64,000 nucleotides of DNA from Paenibacillus tyrphae (GCF_024158745.1 NZ_JAMZAW010000010.1:1-64000); one strand, 5' to 3'; counted from the stretch's first letter, positions 36,101 to 45,830 are shown. The notes: generated by a model not told the origin, from the letters alone. Numbers and translations are program-made.

Positions 36101-37840
36101 TCACACGACCGCCTCGATCTGCCGATGGAAGGCTTCCAGCGCTTGTCTCACCTCGGCGGCCGTATCGAGCGCTAGCACACGCTCTGCCAAAGCAGCACAC
36201 TCGCCTCGATTCACATGGACGATTACCTTTTTCACCTTGGAAAGCGAAGATGCGGACATGCTCCATTCGTGAAGGCCTAAGCCCACCAAGAGAGGGGCGG
36301 CAAGCGGGTCGCCGGCCATCGTTCCGCACATCCCCGTCCACTTGCCGTGACGGACCGACGCATCGATAACCTGTTTCACCAATCTTAGAACGGCCGGATG
36401 GAAGTAGTCGTACAAATGGGAGACCTTTTCGTTCATGCGATCGACGGCAACCGTATACTGCACCAAATCATTCGTTCCGATGCTGAAAAAATCAACTTCC
36501 TTAGCAAAGCTATCGGCCATCAGAGCCGCAGACGGAACTTCGATCATGATCCCAAGCTCTACCGCATCGGCAAATGGCTTGCCTTCCTTGCGAAGCTGTT
36601 CGCGTGCCTGCTCGTAAATCGCTTTGGCCTCGCGCCATTCCTCCAGTCCTGAAATCATCGGAAACATAATCTTGACGGCTCCATGAACGCCGGCTCTGGC
36701 GATCGCTTTAAGCTGGGTAAGAAGCAGCTCTTTTCTATCCAAGCCAATCCGGATCGCCCGATAGCCGAGAAAAGGGTTCATCTCCTTCGGCAGCTCCAGG
36801 TAAGGAAGCTCCTTATCTCCCCCGATATCCAGCGTACGAATGACGACGGGACGGCCCTGCATCGCTTCGGCCACGGCCGAATACGCTTGATATTGGGTCT
36901 CTTCATCGGGCAATTGGGATTGTCCCATGAACAAAAATTCCGTCCGGTACAGCCCTACCCCTTCGGCCCCTTGCTCCAACAGGGACAACGATTCCTCAAC
37001 CGTTCCGATATTCGCAGCCAGCTCTGCTCGAAAGCCATCCTTCGTGACGGCCGTACGATTCGCGTAAGCCTTCAAATCGGCCCATTCCGATTGTTCCCGC
37101 TGCTGCTGCTCGCGATACGCTTCTACAGTTGCCGAAGACGGGTTCACGATGCAATCCCCCACGGAACCGTCGATAATAAGCTCGTCGCCGTGACCGATGG
37201 CTTCCATCTCATCCCCGATCCCCAAGACGGCGGCGATGCCTAGCGAGTTGGCCAGAATTGCCGTATGCGATGTCTTGCCCCCTATTCGGGTAACAAACCC
37301 GAGCACCAAGTTTTTATCCAATTGGACCGTATCCGAAGGGGTCAGATCGTCTGCGACGAGAATAACCTGCTCCCGAATGTCCGAGAGCCGGGTGCCTTGA
37401 TGATCGGACAATTGGGAGAACAGCCGGTTGCCCACATCGCGAACGTCGGCTGCTCTCTCCCGCATGTATTCGTTCGCCATGCTCTCGAATAACCCTGCGA
37501 CCTGGGTCACGACTTGGTGAACCGCCGTCTCGGCCGTCCACCGCTCTTGCACAATCAGATCTTCCATCGGAGGGTAAAAGACCGGGTCCGACAAGAAGCT
37601 GAGCTGCCCCTTCAGGATCATCGCCTTATCTTCGCCTAGCGTGCTTTGCGCACGATCAACCAGCGCTTGAAGCTGCTCTGAGCATTTCGCTTTTGCTTGT
37701 TGAAGCCGCTGCAATTCCAGGCCGCTATCATCGGTTTTCCTGCTCTCGATATCCGCCAGCCTGACAGGTGAGTAGACGAAAGCTTTCCCGATTCTCACCC
37801 CTGCCGATACGCCAAGTCCCTTCAGCTTTTTTTCCGCCAT
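36101..37840 (-). CDS. ptsI: PTS enzyme I (phosphoenolpyruvate-protein phosphotransferase)
   Basis: A 579-residue EI. Phospho-His192 is in GGKTSHTAILANSLGIAA; the PEP-binding barrel shows GVGLYRTEFLFMG, RTLDIGGDKELPYL, NPFLGYRAIR, MFPMISGLEE, IEVPSAALMAD, FFSIGTNDLVQY and CGTMAGDP. EI takes phosphate from PEP and passes it to HPr in the cytosol. Start at 37840 follows GGAGAG. It is the last gene of the fructose operon, unusual because general EI is mostly encoded with general HPr elsewhere; here a full chain is encoded in one operon. Length and all motifs are normal. Confidence 0.95.
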   Translation of the reverse strand: MAEKKLKGLGVSAGVRIGKAFVYSPVRLADIESRKTDDSGLELQRLQQAKAKCSEQLQALVDRAQSTLGEDKAMILKGQLSFLSDPVFYPPMEDLIVQERWTAETAVHQVVTQVAGLFESMANEYMRERAADVRDVGNRLFSQLSDHQGTRLSDIREQVILVADDLTPSDTVQLDKNLVLGFVTRIGGKTSHTAILANSLGIAAVLGIGDEMEAIGHGDELIIDGSVGDCIVNPSSATVEAYREQQQREQSEWADLKAYANRTAVTKDGFRAELAANIGTVEESLSLLEQGAEGVGLYRTEFLFMGQSQLPDEETQYQAYSAVAEAMQGRPVVIRTLDIGGDKELPYLELPKEMNPFLGYRAIRIGLDRKELLLTQLKAIARAGVHGAVKIMFPMISGLEEWREAKAIYEQAREQLRKEGKPFADAVELGIMIEVPSAALMADSFAKEVDFFSIGTNDLVQYTVAVDRMNEKVSHLYDYFHPAVLRLVKQVIDASVRHGKWTGMCGTMAGDPLAAPLLVGLGLHEWSMSASSLSKVKKVIVHVNRGECAALAERVLALDTAAEVRQALEAFHRQIEAVV

Positions 37841-37879
37841 CGATCGTCTCTCCATTCCCTGGCTCTTTGTTCTGCGATG

Positions 37880-38158
37880 CTAACCTTCCCCAAAGCCGCT
37901 CTCTACCAGTTCGACTAACGAATCAAGCGCCTCCCGCTCATCCGGTCCGTCCGCGGAAAGGGTAACGACGGAGCCTTTCTCCAGTCCCAAGGTCATCAGA
38001 CCCAGGATGCTTTTTCCATCCGCTTCCGCCGTACCGGATTCTTTGTGGAAGTTCACTGTAATTTTCGATTGAAATGTCGTCGCTTTCTCCGTAAACAGCT
38101 GGGCAGGTCGAATATGAAAACCGGAATCGTTCCGGATCGTAACCTCTTTCGTTAACAT
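37880..38158 (-). CDS. HPr-family phosphocarrier protein
   Basis: A 92-residue HPr: active His15 in SGFHIRPAQ and the regulatory-serine region GKSILGLMTLGL. Ser50 stands where Ser46 is in B. subtilis HPr because of a four-residue insertion before it, so HPr kinase/CcpA signalling may or may not be kept. It carries phosphate from EI to IIA. Within the fructose operon it may be a dedicated FPr-like carrier, the general ptsH being elsewhere. It lies 14 bases after the IIA gene. Confidence 0.9.
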   Translation of the reverse strand: MLTKEVTIRNDSGFHIRPAQLFTEKATTFQSKITVNFHKESGTAEADGKSILGLMTLGLEKGSVVTLSADGPDEREALDSLVELVESGFGEG

Positions 38159-38172
38159 ATGCTTGTCTCCTC

Positions 38173-38625
38173 CTAAATGGTCTGCAATAGGTCGATCAAT
38201 TGCTGCGGCTCCGTAACGTTCAACAAGCTTTGACGGAACTGTTCGTCAATCAGCTTCCGGGAAAGCGCGATCAAGATTTGCAGATGCTCGTTGCCCGCCG
38301 CTTCCTCCGGAACGGCGATCATAAACACAATCGATACCGGATTTCCGTCCAGAGACTGCCAATCGAGCGGCTGCGTCAGCTTGGCAAAAGCCAATCCGGC
38401 TTTGCTTACGCCGCCAGACTTTCCGTGCGGAATGGCGACGCCGAAGCCGATTCCTGTCGAGCCCGTCTCTTCCCGCTTCATCACAGCGTCCAAATAAGCG
38501 GACTTGTCGCGGAGGCATCCTGCGGCTTCGAGCCCGTCGATCATCGCCCGGATACAGCTTTCCTTGTCGGATGCTTCCAGCGGAATCATAATGCTTTGTT
38601 CCTGCAAAAGTCCTTGAATATTCAT
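38173..38625 (-). CDS. PTS fructose-family IIA component
   Basis: A 150-residue EIIA of the fructose/mannitol (Fru) class. The phospho-His67 is in GVAIPHGKS after REETGSTGIGFG, with the typical VFMIAVPEEA and HLQILIALSRKL. Receives phosphate from HPr and hands it to IIB. A separate IIA gene is usual in one class of Firmicute fructose operons; in B. subtilis the domain is fused to FruA. Position between FruA(BC) and HPr supports the assignment. Confidence 0.9.
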   Translation of the reverse strand: MNIQGLLQEQSIMIPLEASDKESCIRAMIDGLEAAGCLRDKSAYLDAVMKREETGSTGIGFGVAIPHGKSGGVSKAGLAFAKLTQPLDWQSLDGNPVSIVFMIAVPEEAAGNEHLQILIALSRKLIDEQFRQSLLNVTEPQQLIDLLQTI

Positions 38626-38637
38626 ACGTTCATCCTC

Positions 38638-40011
38638 CTATTTCAAAACAGGCTTTTTTAATACATTCAATACGATCGCCGTAACGACGGTTCCTGCAGC
38701 GATCGCTGCGGCATACAAGGCAAGGTGGCTCACCGCGTTCGGAATCGGCAGGACGAAGATGCCGCCGTGAGGCGCACGAAGCGTCGCGCCGAAAAGCATC
38801 GATAAAGCGCCCGTTAACGCGGAGCCGATCATAATCGAAGGAATGACGCGGAACGGATCGCTTGCCGCAAACGGAATCGCGCCCTCCGTAATAAACGAAA
38901 TCCCTAAGACGGAAGCTGCCTTGCCGGCATCCCGTTCTTCCTTGGTATACTTCTTCGGAGCAAGCAGCGTCGCCAACCATAATCCTAGCGGAGGCGTCAT
39001 CCCTGCAGCCATCACGGCGGCCATCGGCCCGTACACATCGCTGGCCAATAAGCCTACGGAAAACGTATATGCCGCTTTATTCACCGGTCCGCCCATATCG
39101 AAGGCCATCATTAGTCCAAGCAAACCGCCGAGCAGGACGGCATTGGTCGATCCGAGCGATTTCAGCCATTCCGTTAAGCCGTCCATGATCGTCTTCACAG
39201 GCTCCCCGATGACGTAGATCATCAGAAGTCCGGTTATGCCGGTCGCCAGAAGCGGAATAAGCAAAATCGGCTTTAAGCCTTCCAAGTTTCTGGGCAGCTT
39301 GATGTAGTCCTTTAACCATTTCGCAACATAGCCGGCTAAAAATCCGGCAATGATACCGCCAAGAAACCCTGCGCCGATTTTGGAGGCCAGCATGCCGCCT
39401 ACGAGACCGGGGGCAAGACCCGGCTTTTCCGCAATCGAGAACGCGATGAATCCGGCCAAAATCGGAACCATGAGCGCGAAAGCCGCTCCGCCTCCGATAT
39501 CCATTAACGCTGCAGCCAGCGTGCCTTTCTCTTTAAACGCCTCGATGCCGAACACAAAGGAAAGGGCGATCAGCAATCCGCCTGCCACGACCAAAGGAAG
39601 CATGTTGGATACGCCGGTCATCAAATGCTTGTACGCCCCGGTCCGGGAAGCGCTGCGCTGCGCCTTCGATTGCTCCACCTGCTCCCGGTAGTCTGCGGCG
39701 GGTGCGGCTTGTTTGTTCAACGCTTCGTCAATAAGCCCCGACGGGTCTTTAATAGCCTGAGCTACCGGCACTTTAACAACGGGCTTCCCTGCGAAACGGG
39801 ATTCCAATACATCCGTGTCAGCCGCCACAATAATCGCATGCGCCTCGGCAATCTCCTCCGGGGAAAGCTCATTCTCCACGCCGACGGCTCCTCGCGTCTC
39901 TACTTTCATCGGAACCTGCTTCTCTCTCGCCGCTTTGGCCAAAGATTCGGCAGCCATATAAGTATGCGCTACCCCCGTCGGACAAGCGGTCACCGCCAAA
40001 ATCTTTTTCAT
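38638..40011 (-). CDS. fruA: PTS fructose transporter IIBC
   Basis: A 457-residue permease. IIB at residues 1-100 with the phospho-Cys10 in VTACPTGVAHTYMAA; a linker; IIC membrane domain about 125-455 with eight to ten helices (LMTGVSNMLPLVVAGGLLIALSF, FDMGGPVNKAAY, FITEGAIPFAASDP, APHGGIFV). The motifs GGPVNKAA and FITEGAIPF are typical of fructose IIC. It imports fructose as fructose-1-phosphate. Lies between fruK and the IIA gene. Confidence 0.95.
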   Translation of the reverse strand: MKKILAVTACPTGVAHTYMAAESLAKAAREKQVPMKVETRGAVGVENELSPEEIAEAHAIIVAADTDVLESRFAGKPVVKVPVAQAIKDPSGLIDEALNKQAAPAADYREQVEQSKAQRSASRTGAYKHLMTGVSNMLPLVVAGGLLIALSFVFGIEAFKEKGTLAAALMDIGGGAAFALMVPILAGFIAFSIAEKPGLAPGLVGGMLASKIGAGFLGGIIAGFLAGYVAKWLKDYIKLPRNLEGLKPILLIPLLATGITGLLMIYVIGEPVKTIMDGLTEWLKSLGSTNAVLLGGLLGLMMAFDMGGPVNKAAYTFSVGLLASDVYGPMAAVMAAGMTPPLGLWLATLLAPKKYTKEERDAGKAASVLGISFITEGAIPFAASDPFRVIPSIMIGSALTGALSMLFGATLRAPHGGIFVLPIPNAVSHLALYAAAIAAGTVVTAIVLNVLKKPVLK

Positions 40012-40047
40012 ATGGAGCGCCTCCTCAACTCATGATCGCAAATGAAA

Positions 40048-40986
40048 TTATAAGGGCCATATCGTTACCTTGCTTACCTTCTCTTCGACTTCGGCAAGCG
40101 TACAAACTTCCGTTCCCGGCTTGGAAGCGGTCACCGTTCCCGCCGCCGATGTCCATCGGGCCATCTCCTCCAGCGGCTTCCCTTCCAGCAGGCAGTAAAC
40201 CAAAGCGGCCACCATAGAATCGCCGGCACCGACCGTGCTCAGCGGCACAATCGGAAACGGGTTGGCGCGCACCGCTTCCGTTTCGCTGACCAGAATCGAC
40301 CCTTCGGCTCCTAAAGAAACGGCTACGTATGCGATACCTTTGCCTGTGAGCCTTCTTGCAGCGGAAACAATCTCCTTGTCCGTCTGAAAGGTTTCTTGAA
40401 AAAACGCTTCCAATTCGTGAATGTTCGGTTTGATCGCATACGGAACAGCCTCAATCCCGTGCCTGAACGGATCTCCGTCGGCATCCAGCACCGTCCGGGC
40501 TCCGGCGTGATTCGCAATCTCGATTAACGTCTTGTACGTATCGTCCGGCGCTCCGGGCGGCAGGCTGCCTCCCAATACGACAATCGAAACGTTGCGGACA
40601 GCGTCGGTATACCTCTCGATAAACTCATGCAGCGCTTTCCGGCCGACCGTAAAGCCCGCTTCGTTGAACTCGGTCGTTTCTTGGGTGCATTCGACGTATA
40701 CTTTCAGATTGGTTCTGGTCTCGCCTTCTGTCTCGATAAAAAAGTTAGGGATGCCCAAACCGGTAAGCTGTTCGGTAACGATCTTTCCCTGGTGACCGGC
40801 CTTCAGCCCCCAAGATGCCACATCGACGGAAAAATGCTTGAGCGCTTTGGCGACGTTAATTCCTTTGCCGCCAGCGTCCGTTCTCCACGCTTTAATCCGA
40901 TTTAATCCGCCGCTCACGAACTCTTCAATCGTTACCGTTTTGTCCAAAGCCGGATTAAGGGTAACGGTAAGAACTTTAGAGCTCAT
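40048..40986 (-). CDS. fruK: 1-phosphofructokinase
   Basis: A 312-residue PfkB-family kinase: DAGGKGINVAKAL near the N-terminus and the ATP/anion hole VGAGDSMVAAL near the C-terminus, with LGGSLPPGAP. It phosphorylates fructose-1-phosphate to fructose-1,6-bisphosphate. The start at 40986 (GGAGG 8 bases before) overlaps the fruR stop by 11 bases, so the two genes are coupled. The order fruR-fruK-fruA is the usual Firmicute one. Confidence 0.95.
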   Translation of the reverse strand: MSSKVLTVTLNPALDKTVTIEEFVSGGLNRIKAWRTDAGGKGINVAKALKHFSVDVASWGLKAGHQGKIVTEQLTGLGIPNFFIETEGETRTNLKVYVECTQETTEFNEAGFTVGRKALHEFIERYTDAVRNVSIVVLGGSLPPGAPDDTYKTLIEIANHAGARTVLDADGDPFRHGIEAVPYAIKPNIHELEAFFQETFQTDKEIVSAARRLTGKGIAYVAVSLGAEGSILVSETEAVRANPFPIVPLSTVGAGDSMVAALVYCLLEGKPLEEMARWTSAAGTVTASKPGTEVCTLAEVEEKVSKVTIWPL

Positions 40987-41767
40987 GTCCTCTCCCTCCA
41001 GCATGGACAACCGTCACCGATAAGCCAGCCGCCTCCAGCTCCTCTCGCGCATTGTCCGGCAATCCGTCGTCAGTGATCCAGTGGTCGATCTCCGGCAGTT
41101 CGGCCACTTTGGCAAACGAAACTTTTCCGAATTTGCTATGGTCTGCAAGCAAAATCACCTGTTTGGCCGAGCGAAGAATACTTTGCTTCGCCGAAGCTTC
41201 CAATATATTCGGCGTCGTCAGCCCGATCACCGGGTCCAGCCCGTTGGTTGCCAGGAAGGCTTTGTCCACATAGACCGCTTTCAAAGCTTTCTCCGTTAAC
41301 GGCCCGACCATAGCGAGCGTTTCATGGCGAAGCGATCCGCCGGTTAGCACGAGATCCACACCCGGATGCGTGAGCAGCTCTTGCGCGGCCATAACCGAAT
41401 TGGTCACCACGGTTAATTGCTTGAAAGCTTTCAGCTCCTTAGCCAAATAATAAGTTGTCGTGCCGGAATCCAGAACAATCGTATCCCCTTCTTGGATCAT
41501 GGCCGCGGCGGCTTTGGCGATCGCCTCCTTTTGTACCCGGTAGCTATCTTCCTTCTCCATGAACGGCGGCTCCGAGTTATCGTTTACTAACGCTACCGCT
41601 CCCCCATGCGTGCGGCGAAGCTGGCTGCTCTCTTCCAGAATCTTCAGATCCCTGCGGACAGTCGATTCGGATACTTGAAACTGCTGTGCCAGTTCCTGAA
41701 CCGAAGCTCGTTCCCGCGTTTGAACATAATCGGCGATTTTCTGCTGACGCTCTTCCTCAAACAGCAT
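40976..41767 (-). CDS. fruR: DeoR-family repressor of the fructose operon
   Basis: A 263-residue DeoR regulator: HTH at 18-55 (ASVQELAQQFQVSESTVRRDLKILEE) and a sugar-phosphate-binding DeoRC domain (IVLDSGTTTYYLAKEL, VLTGGSLRHETLAMVGP, LLADHSKFGK). It probably senses fructose-1-phosphate or fructose-1,6-bisphosphate and represses the operon it heads. The 180-base upstream region contains repeat elements suited to be its operators. Confidence 0.9.
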   Translation of the reverse strand: MLFEEERQQKIADYVQTRERASVQELAQQFQVSESTVRRDLKILEESSQLRRTHGGAVALVNDNSEPPFMEKEDSYRVQKEAIAKAAAAMIQEGDTIVLDSGTTTYYLAKELKAFKQLTVVTNSVMAAQELLTHPGVDLVLTGGSLRHETLAMVGPLTEKALKAVYVDKAFLATNGLDPVIGLTTPNILEASAKQSILRSAKQVILLADHSKFGKVSFAKVAELPEIDHWITDDGLPDNAREELEAAGLSVTVVHAGGRGHEL

Positions 41768-41798
41768 TCGTGTCCCTCCCCCTACGCTGCCTTCACAT

Positions 41799-41914
41799 GC
41801 TCATATTTGACTGATAATTCATCGATGTTCCTTATTTATGATTGTATATGATTATTTATGATTTGTACAGCGCTTACTTTTGTCTAAATTATTAATTATC
41901 AGTCGCAAATGAGC
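41799..41914. promoter_or_regulatory. Candidate FruR operator region
   Basis: GCTCAT(A/T)TTTGACTGATAATT at 41799-41819 occurs again in inverted form at 41894-41914 (18 of 21 identical). Between them TGATTGTATATGATTATTTATGATTT carries two ATGATT(A/T) repeats. Such spaced sites upstream of a DeoR gene fit repressor looping. The assignment is inference. Confidence 0.5.
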
Positions 41915-41949
41915 ATTAATGTGCAAAGGCAGCAAAAATGCCGTTCCCT

Positions 41950-43149
41950 TCATCCCCCCCTGCTTCCTCTGGTTCCAAATTCGACGATTCGGGCATTCAC
42001 TTTAACCTCGATCGAAGCTTCGCTAAACGTAGAATCCCAGTTCTCTTTCACTTTGTTCCATACTTGAGGATATTCGACTTGCAGCCGTTTCCCGAACCCG
42101 GCGGCATCCAGCATCAGTTTCTTTTGCATTTTGACCAGCACTTTTTTAAGCGAAGACTTGATCGACGCTTCTGCCGCCCGCTCCGCCCTGCCGATAAATT
42201 CTTCCTTAAAAGCATCGTCCGAATCGACCCAATCTTCCCGCAGCCTTCCTTCCGTCTTAATTTCCACCTGAAAGGAGATTCGCCCGTCCTTGTGCCTGGG
42301 CTTGATGCTTCTTGCGAACTTGCGGACCTCATAGACGATCTTTTCCCCGCTGATCGGGTCCGTTCCTTCGATAATTCCCGTTCTCTTCCTCTCCCCCTTC
42401 AGCCAGTTCAAGCCAACCGTCTCTTCCTCATCCAACCAGCCGGCCATTCTGGCATCCTTTCCCCGGATCACGGCGGCCCCGGACAGCGTCGTTTCCTCTC
42501 GCGCTGCAGTTACCCATTGAATGACGAAATTTTCTTTTTTCGTTAAGTTTTCGGACAGATCTCCAAGCTTCATGATCGGAGGGATACGCAGCGTCTTGCG
42601 GAAGCCTTCTACAAGTCCCCTTAAATTCAAAGCCGGATTCGCCACGATGCCTTTCTTTTCTAACACGGTTCTTGTTTTTCCCTCGCATACCAATACACGG
42701 ATCGACCGTCTCGCCTCCGGGTTGCGCAGCAAGAAGTTGATGATATCTCTCAGATCAAAGCTGCGCGCCACCTCTTCGCTGATGAGAATAACTCTCAGAT
42801 GCTCATAACTGGGAGTGCGGGACAAGCGCGTTGATAAACCGTTAATGTTGTCAAATACGACCCTTCCCTCGCTAACGACGTTAATATAATCCTTTTGCGC
42901 AGAACCCCCCTCTTTCGCGGAAAATTGCTTTGGCATGGCAAAATGATGCGTCATGGCGATTCGCTCAACCTTGCCTTGTTTACCTCCGGGCATCCCATTC
43001 TCTTGATTCGTTGCTTCATGAGCGGGCATGTCAAAGCCGATACCAAGCACAATCCCTACGTCCTCGATCTCTACCCGATCCCAGCAACCCGTCATGGACA
43101 CAAGAAATAGACTTGCCAAAAGCAAGCGTAACCTCCTAGCCGTTCGCAT
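41950..43149 (-). CDS. Spore germination lipoprotein, Ger(x)C family
   Basis: A 399-residue GerAC-type subunit of a germinant receptor. Lipobox VSMTGC with Cys22, followed by WDRVEIEDVGIVLGIGFD, a hallmark of the family. C-terminal VWNKVKENWDSTFSEASIEVKVNARI is typical. It is anchored to the outer face of the spore inner membrane. It overlaps the GerAB gene by 14 bases. Length is normal for the family. Confidence 0.95.
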   Translation of the reverse strand: MRTARRLRLLLASLFLVSMTGCWDRVEIEDVGIVLGIGFDMPAHEATNQENGMPGGKQGKVERIAMTHHFAMPKQFSAKEGGSAQKDYINVVSEGRVVFDNINGLSTRLSRTPSYEHLRVILISEEVARSFDLRDIINFLLRNPEARRSIRVLVCEGKTRTVLEKKGIVANPALNLRGLVEGFRKTLRIPPIMKLGDLSENLTKKENFVIQWVTAAREETTLSGAAVIRGKDARMAGWLDEEETVGLNWLKGERKRTGIIEGTDPISGEKIVYEVRKFARSIKPRHKDGRISFQVEIKTEGRLREDWVDSDDAFKEEFIGRAERAAEASIKSSLKKVLVKMQKKLMLDAAGFGKRLQVEYPQVWNKVKENWDSTFSEASIEVKVNARIVEFGTRGSRGG

Positions 43150-44230
43150 GGCCTTTCCCCCTCAACTTGACGAAGATCCAGAAGTAGAGCGGCATGATCA
43201 CAACAATGAACAAGGCAAAGTCATTAAGAAAATTGCCGAAGCTTAGTACGTTGTTTAATGTTTTCGGCATCATGGCAACGATATAAGTCACCGGGAACAG
43301 AAGGTAAATAAAGATCCGGAAATTCCTTCGGAACAGATGCCCCAACCCGAGGCTTGCCACATAATAGTACGGAACAAAAGTCGCATACATCGACATGACC
43401 CAAAGCACGGAGAATAAAGACTCGAACCGTTCGAAAAATCCTCCCGGCAATTCGATGTCCTTGGCTACGGACATGGTCGGCCAGGTCAGTGTCTTGACTT
43501 CATCTACCGTTAGCGTTCCGATTGCAATCAAAACAGTTAACGTATATAAAGGAATAAGTAAACCGATCCCTCTCAGCATGGATTTCACGGCGTCCCGGGG
43601 CTCTTTCATGAACGCGCTTAAGACCAGCATAATCTCGAAGCCGCTATAAGAGAACGTCGAAGACGGTATCCCTTTCCATACCGGCGTGAATCCTTCTGCC
43701 AGTACCGGCCGTATATTGTCGAGTTCGAACTCCTTAAAGCTGAACGCGATCAAAGTAACGAGGATGATTAAGATAGCAGGAAAAAATAGCTCGATCAAGC
43801 GCGCAATCGGGTTGATTCCTCCTATGGCGAGATACACCCCAACCATCATAAAGACAATCACGATGAACGAAATCGGGGTTTTATCCAGCAAATACATGCG
43901 GATCACCTCGCCCATGACACGCGCCAAATACCCGGCAGATATCGTAAAATAGGCGCTCAGCACGACAGTATGAACCGCGCCTATCACCTTGCCAAACACC
44001 GTTTGGCTGAATTCGAAAAACGTTTGTTTGGGAAACCGCTGGTTTAATTTGATGATGACATACCCGGCCAGCAAAGCGAGGAACCCGCCAATCAGAACGG
44101 AAATCCATCCGTCCGGCGTCCCCACCTCCTTCGCTATAACCTGGGGCAGAAACAGAATCCCTGTCCCAATCATGCTTTTCGATACGATAAATGAAGCTTG
44201 CAACGATGTAATTTCATCTTTACGACTCAT
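43136..44230 (-). CDS. Spore germination permease-like protein, GerAB family
   Basis: A 364-residue APC-superfamily protein with ten predicted helices (first SFIVSKSMIGTGILFLPQV). It is the ligand-binding B subunit of the germinant receptor, resembling amino-acid permeases; the specific germinant cannot be told. Third-helix and loop patterns (GGFLALLAGYVIIKLNQRFP) are typical. It is in the inner spore membrane. Gene order GerAA-AB-AC is the usual operon order; it lies 27 bases after GerAA. Confidence 0.95.
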   Translation of the reverse strand: MSRKDEITSLQASFIVSKSMIGTGILFLPQVIAKEVGTPDGWISVLIGGFLALLAGYVIIKLNQRFPKQTFFEFSQTVFGKVIGAVHTVVLSAYFTISAGYLARVMGEVIRMYLLDKTPISFIVIVFMMVGVYLAIGGINPIARLIELFFPAILIILVTLIAFSFKEFELDNIRPVLAEGFTPVWKGIPSSTFSYSGFEIMLVLSAFMKEPRDAVKSMLRGIGLLIPLYTLTVLIAIGTLTVDEVKTLTWPTMSVAKDIELPGGFFERFESLFSVLWVMSMYATFVPYYYVASLGLGHLFRRNFRIFIYLLFPVTYIVAMMPKTLNNVLSFGNFLNDFALFIVVIMPLYFWIFVKLRGKGHANG

Positions 44231-44257
44231 GATGGTGACGACTCACCTTTACCTTTT

Positions 44258-45736
44258 CTATTGGCGCGTGCGGTCTTGCGGTCTGTTTAGTCCGGGACGC
44301 CGCTTCATCATTTGGAGAGGCACTCTTACGATCAGGTCTTTCCAATCTTTTGCCTGCATGGGCGCGAAGGGAGCCATATAATCGACCCCGAAGCTCTTGA
44401 GCTTCACAAGATGGGCCATGATGAAGATAAATAGCAGAATTACACCGTAAAGCCCGAGTATGGCCGCCGCCATCATCATCGCAAACCGGAGCATGCGAAT
44501 GGCAATCGCCGAAGAATACTGAGGAAAGGCAAAGGAAGAAATGGCGGTCAGCGCAACGACGATCACCATGATGGGACTCACGATGGCCGCTTGGACGGCG
44601 GCTTGTCCGATGACCAATCCGCCGACAATGCCGACCGCTTGTCCGATCGGTTTCGGCAGGCGCAGCCCCGCTTCCCGAAGAAGTTCGAGCGTCACTTCCA
44701 TAATGAGCGCTTCGATGATCGATGGAAAAGGAACCCCTTCCCGTCCCGCTGCAATGGAGATGACGAGTTTCGTCGGAATTAATCCATGGTTGTAAGAAAT
44801 CAAAGCAATATAAAGTGCAGGAAGAAACAGAGCGATGAATGCCGCCCCATATCGCAGGATGCGGATCAAGGAAGCGGGCATCCACCGTTCGAAATAGTCT
44901 TCGGAAGAAGTCATCAGCATGGAAAAAGTGACCGGTATAATCAATGCGAAAGGAGTCCCGTCTACCAACAAGGCGATACGGCCCTGCAACAAAGCGCCCG
45001 CTACCCGGTCGGGCCGCTCCGTGTTTTGCATCTGCGGAAACGGAGAGTAAGTATGATCCTCGATGAGCTGCTCAATATAGCCGGAGTCGGATATCTCATC
45101 AATATCGATCCGCTCGATTCGGCTCTTCGCTTCTTCCACGAGCTCTTGGTTCGTTAATCCCTGGATATAAATCAGATACACGTCCGTTTGAGACCGGCGT
45201 CCAAGCTTGTAAGGGATCATGGTGAAGCCCGGGTCTTTAATTCGGCGCCGAAGCATGGCCGTATTGGTATGAAGCTTCTCGACAAATCCTTCTCTCGGTC
45301 CCCGAACAACCGCTTCCGATAACGGTTCTTCAATGGAACGGCCCTCTCCTCCGACGGTGCTTAGAACGATAACATCGGTCAAGCCGTCCAGTAATAGCGC
45401 GGTATTCCCGTCAAGGACTTTACGAACGCAATCCTTTAAGCAGCGCATCTCATGAACCTCCGCTGTCGAAACGACGGAATCGGAAATGGTGCTCTTGAGC
45501 TGCTCTTTATTCATGGCGGAATCGCTGGACAGACCTCGTTCCCGCATTAAAGGCTTGATCACTTGCTCGTTCAGAACGGTTTTATCCACCAGACCGTCGA
45601 TATAAACGACAGCCGCTTGCCAGGAGGAATGTCCAACTCGAAACTCTCGGAAAACAACGTCGGGGCTATGCCCAATCGCATCCTTCATCATCCGAAGGTT
45701 TGCGGACAGGTTGTCTGTGAACGGAACATCCGGCAT
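44258..45736 (-). CDS. Spore germination protein, GerAA family
   Basis: A 492-residue A subunit of the germinant receptor. N-terminal soluble region (LSANLRMMKDAIGHSPDVVFREF, VYIDGLVDK, LLLDGLTDVIVLSTVGGEGRSIEEP) and a C-terminal membrane region with about five helices (SYNHGLIPTKLVISIAAGREGVPFP). The start at 45736 is preferred over an upstream TTG because GGAGAAGG lies 8 bases before it and MPDVPFTDNLSANL aligns with family N-termini. First gene of the operon; sporulation-specific transcription is expected but its promoter was not pinned down. Confidence 0.95.
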   Translation of the reverse strand: MPDVPFTDNLSANLRMMKDAIGHSPDVVFREFRVGHSSWQAAVVYIDGLVDKTVLNEQVIKPLMRERGLSSDSAMNKEQLKSTISDSVVSTAEVHEMRCLKDCVRKVLDGNTALLLDGLTDVIVLSTVGGEGRSIEEPLSEAVVRGPREGFVEKLHTNTAMLRRRIKDPGFTMIPYKLGRRSQTDVYLIYIQGLTNQELVEEAKSRIERIDIDEISDSGYIEQLIEDHTYSPFPQMQNTERPDRVAGALLQGRIALLVDGTPFALIIPVTFSMLMTSSEDYFERWMPASLIRILRYGAAFIALFLPALYIALISYNHGLIPTKLVISIAAGREGVPFPSIIEALIMEVTLELLREAGLRLPKPIGQAVGIVGGLVIGQAAVQAAIVSPIMVIVVALTAISSFAFPQYSSAIAIRMLRFAMMMAAAILGLYGVILLFIFIMAHLVKLKSFGVDYMAPFAPMQAKDWKDLIVRVPLQMMKRRPGLNRPQDRTRQ

Positions 45737-45830
45737 GTCGTGCACCTTCTCCAGCCATGGGTTGTTTATAAATTTCCATCCTGTATTATCTCCAAACAAT
45801 TACATTTTATGATATCTTTGTTTCGTTCAT

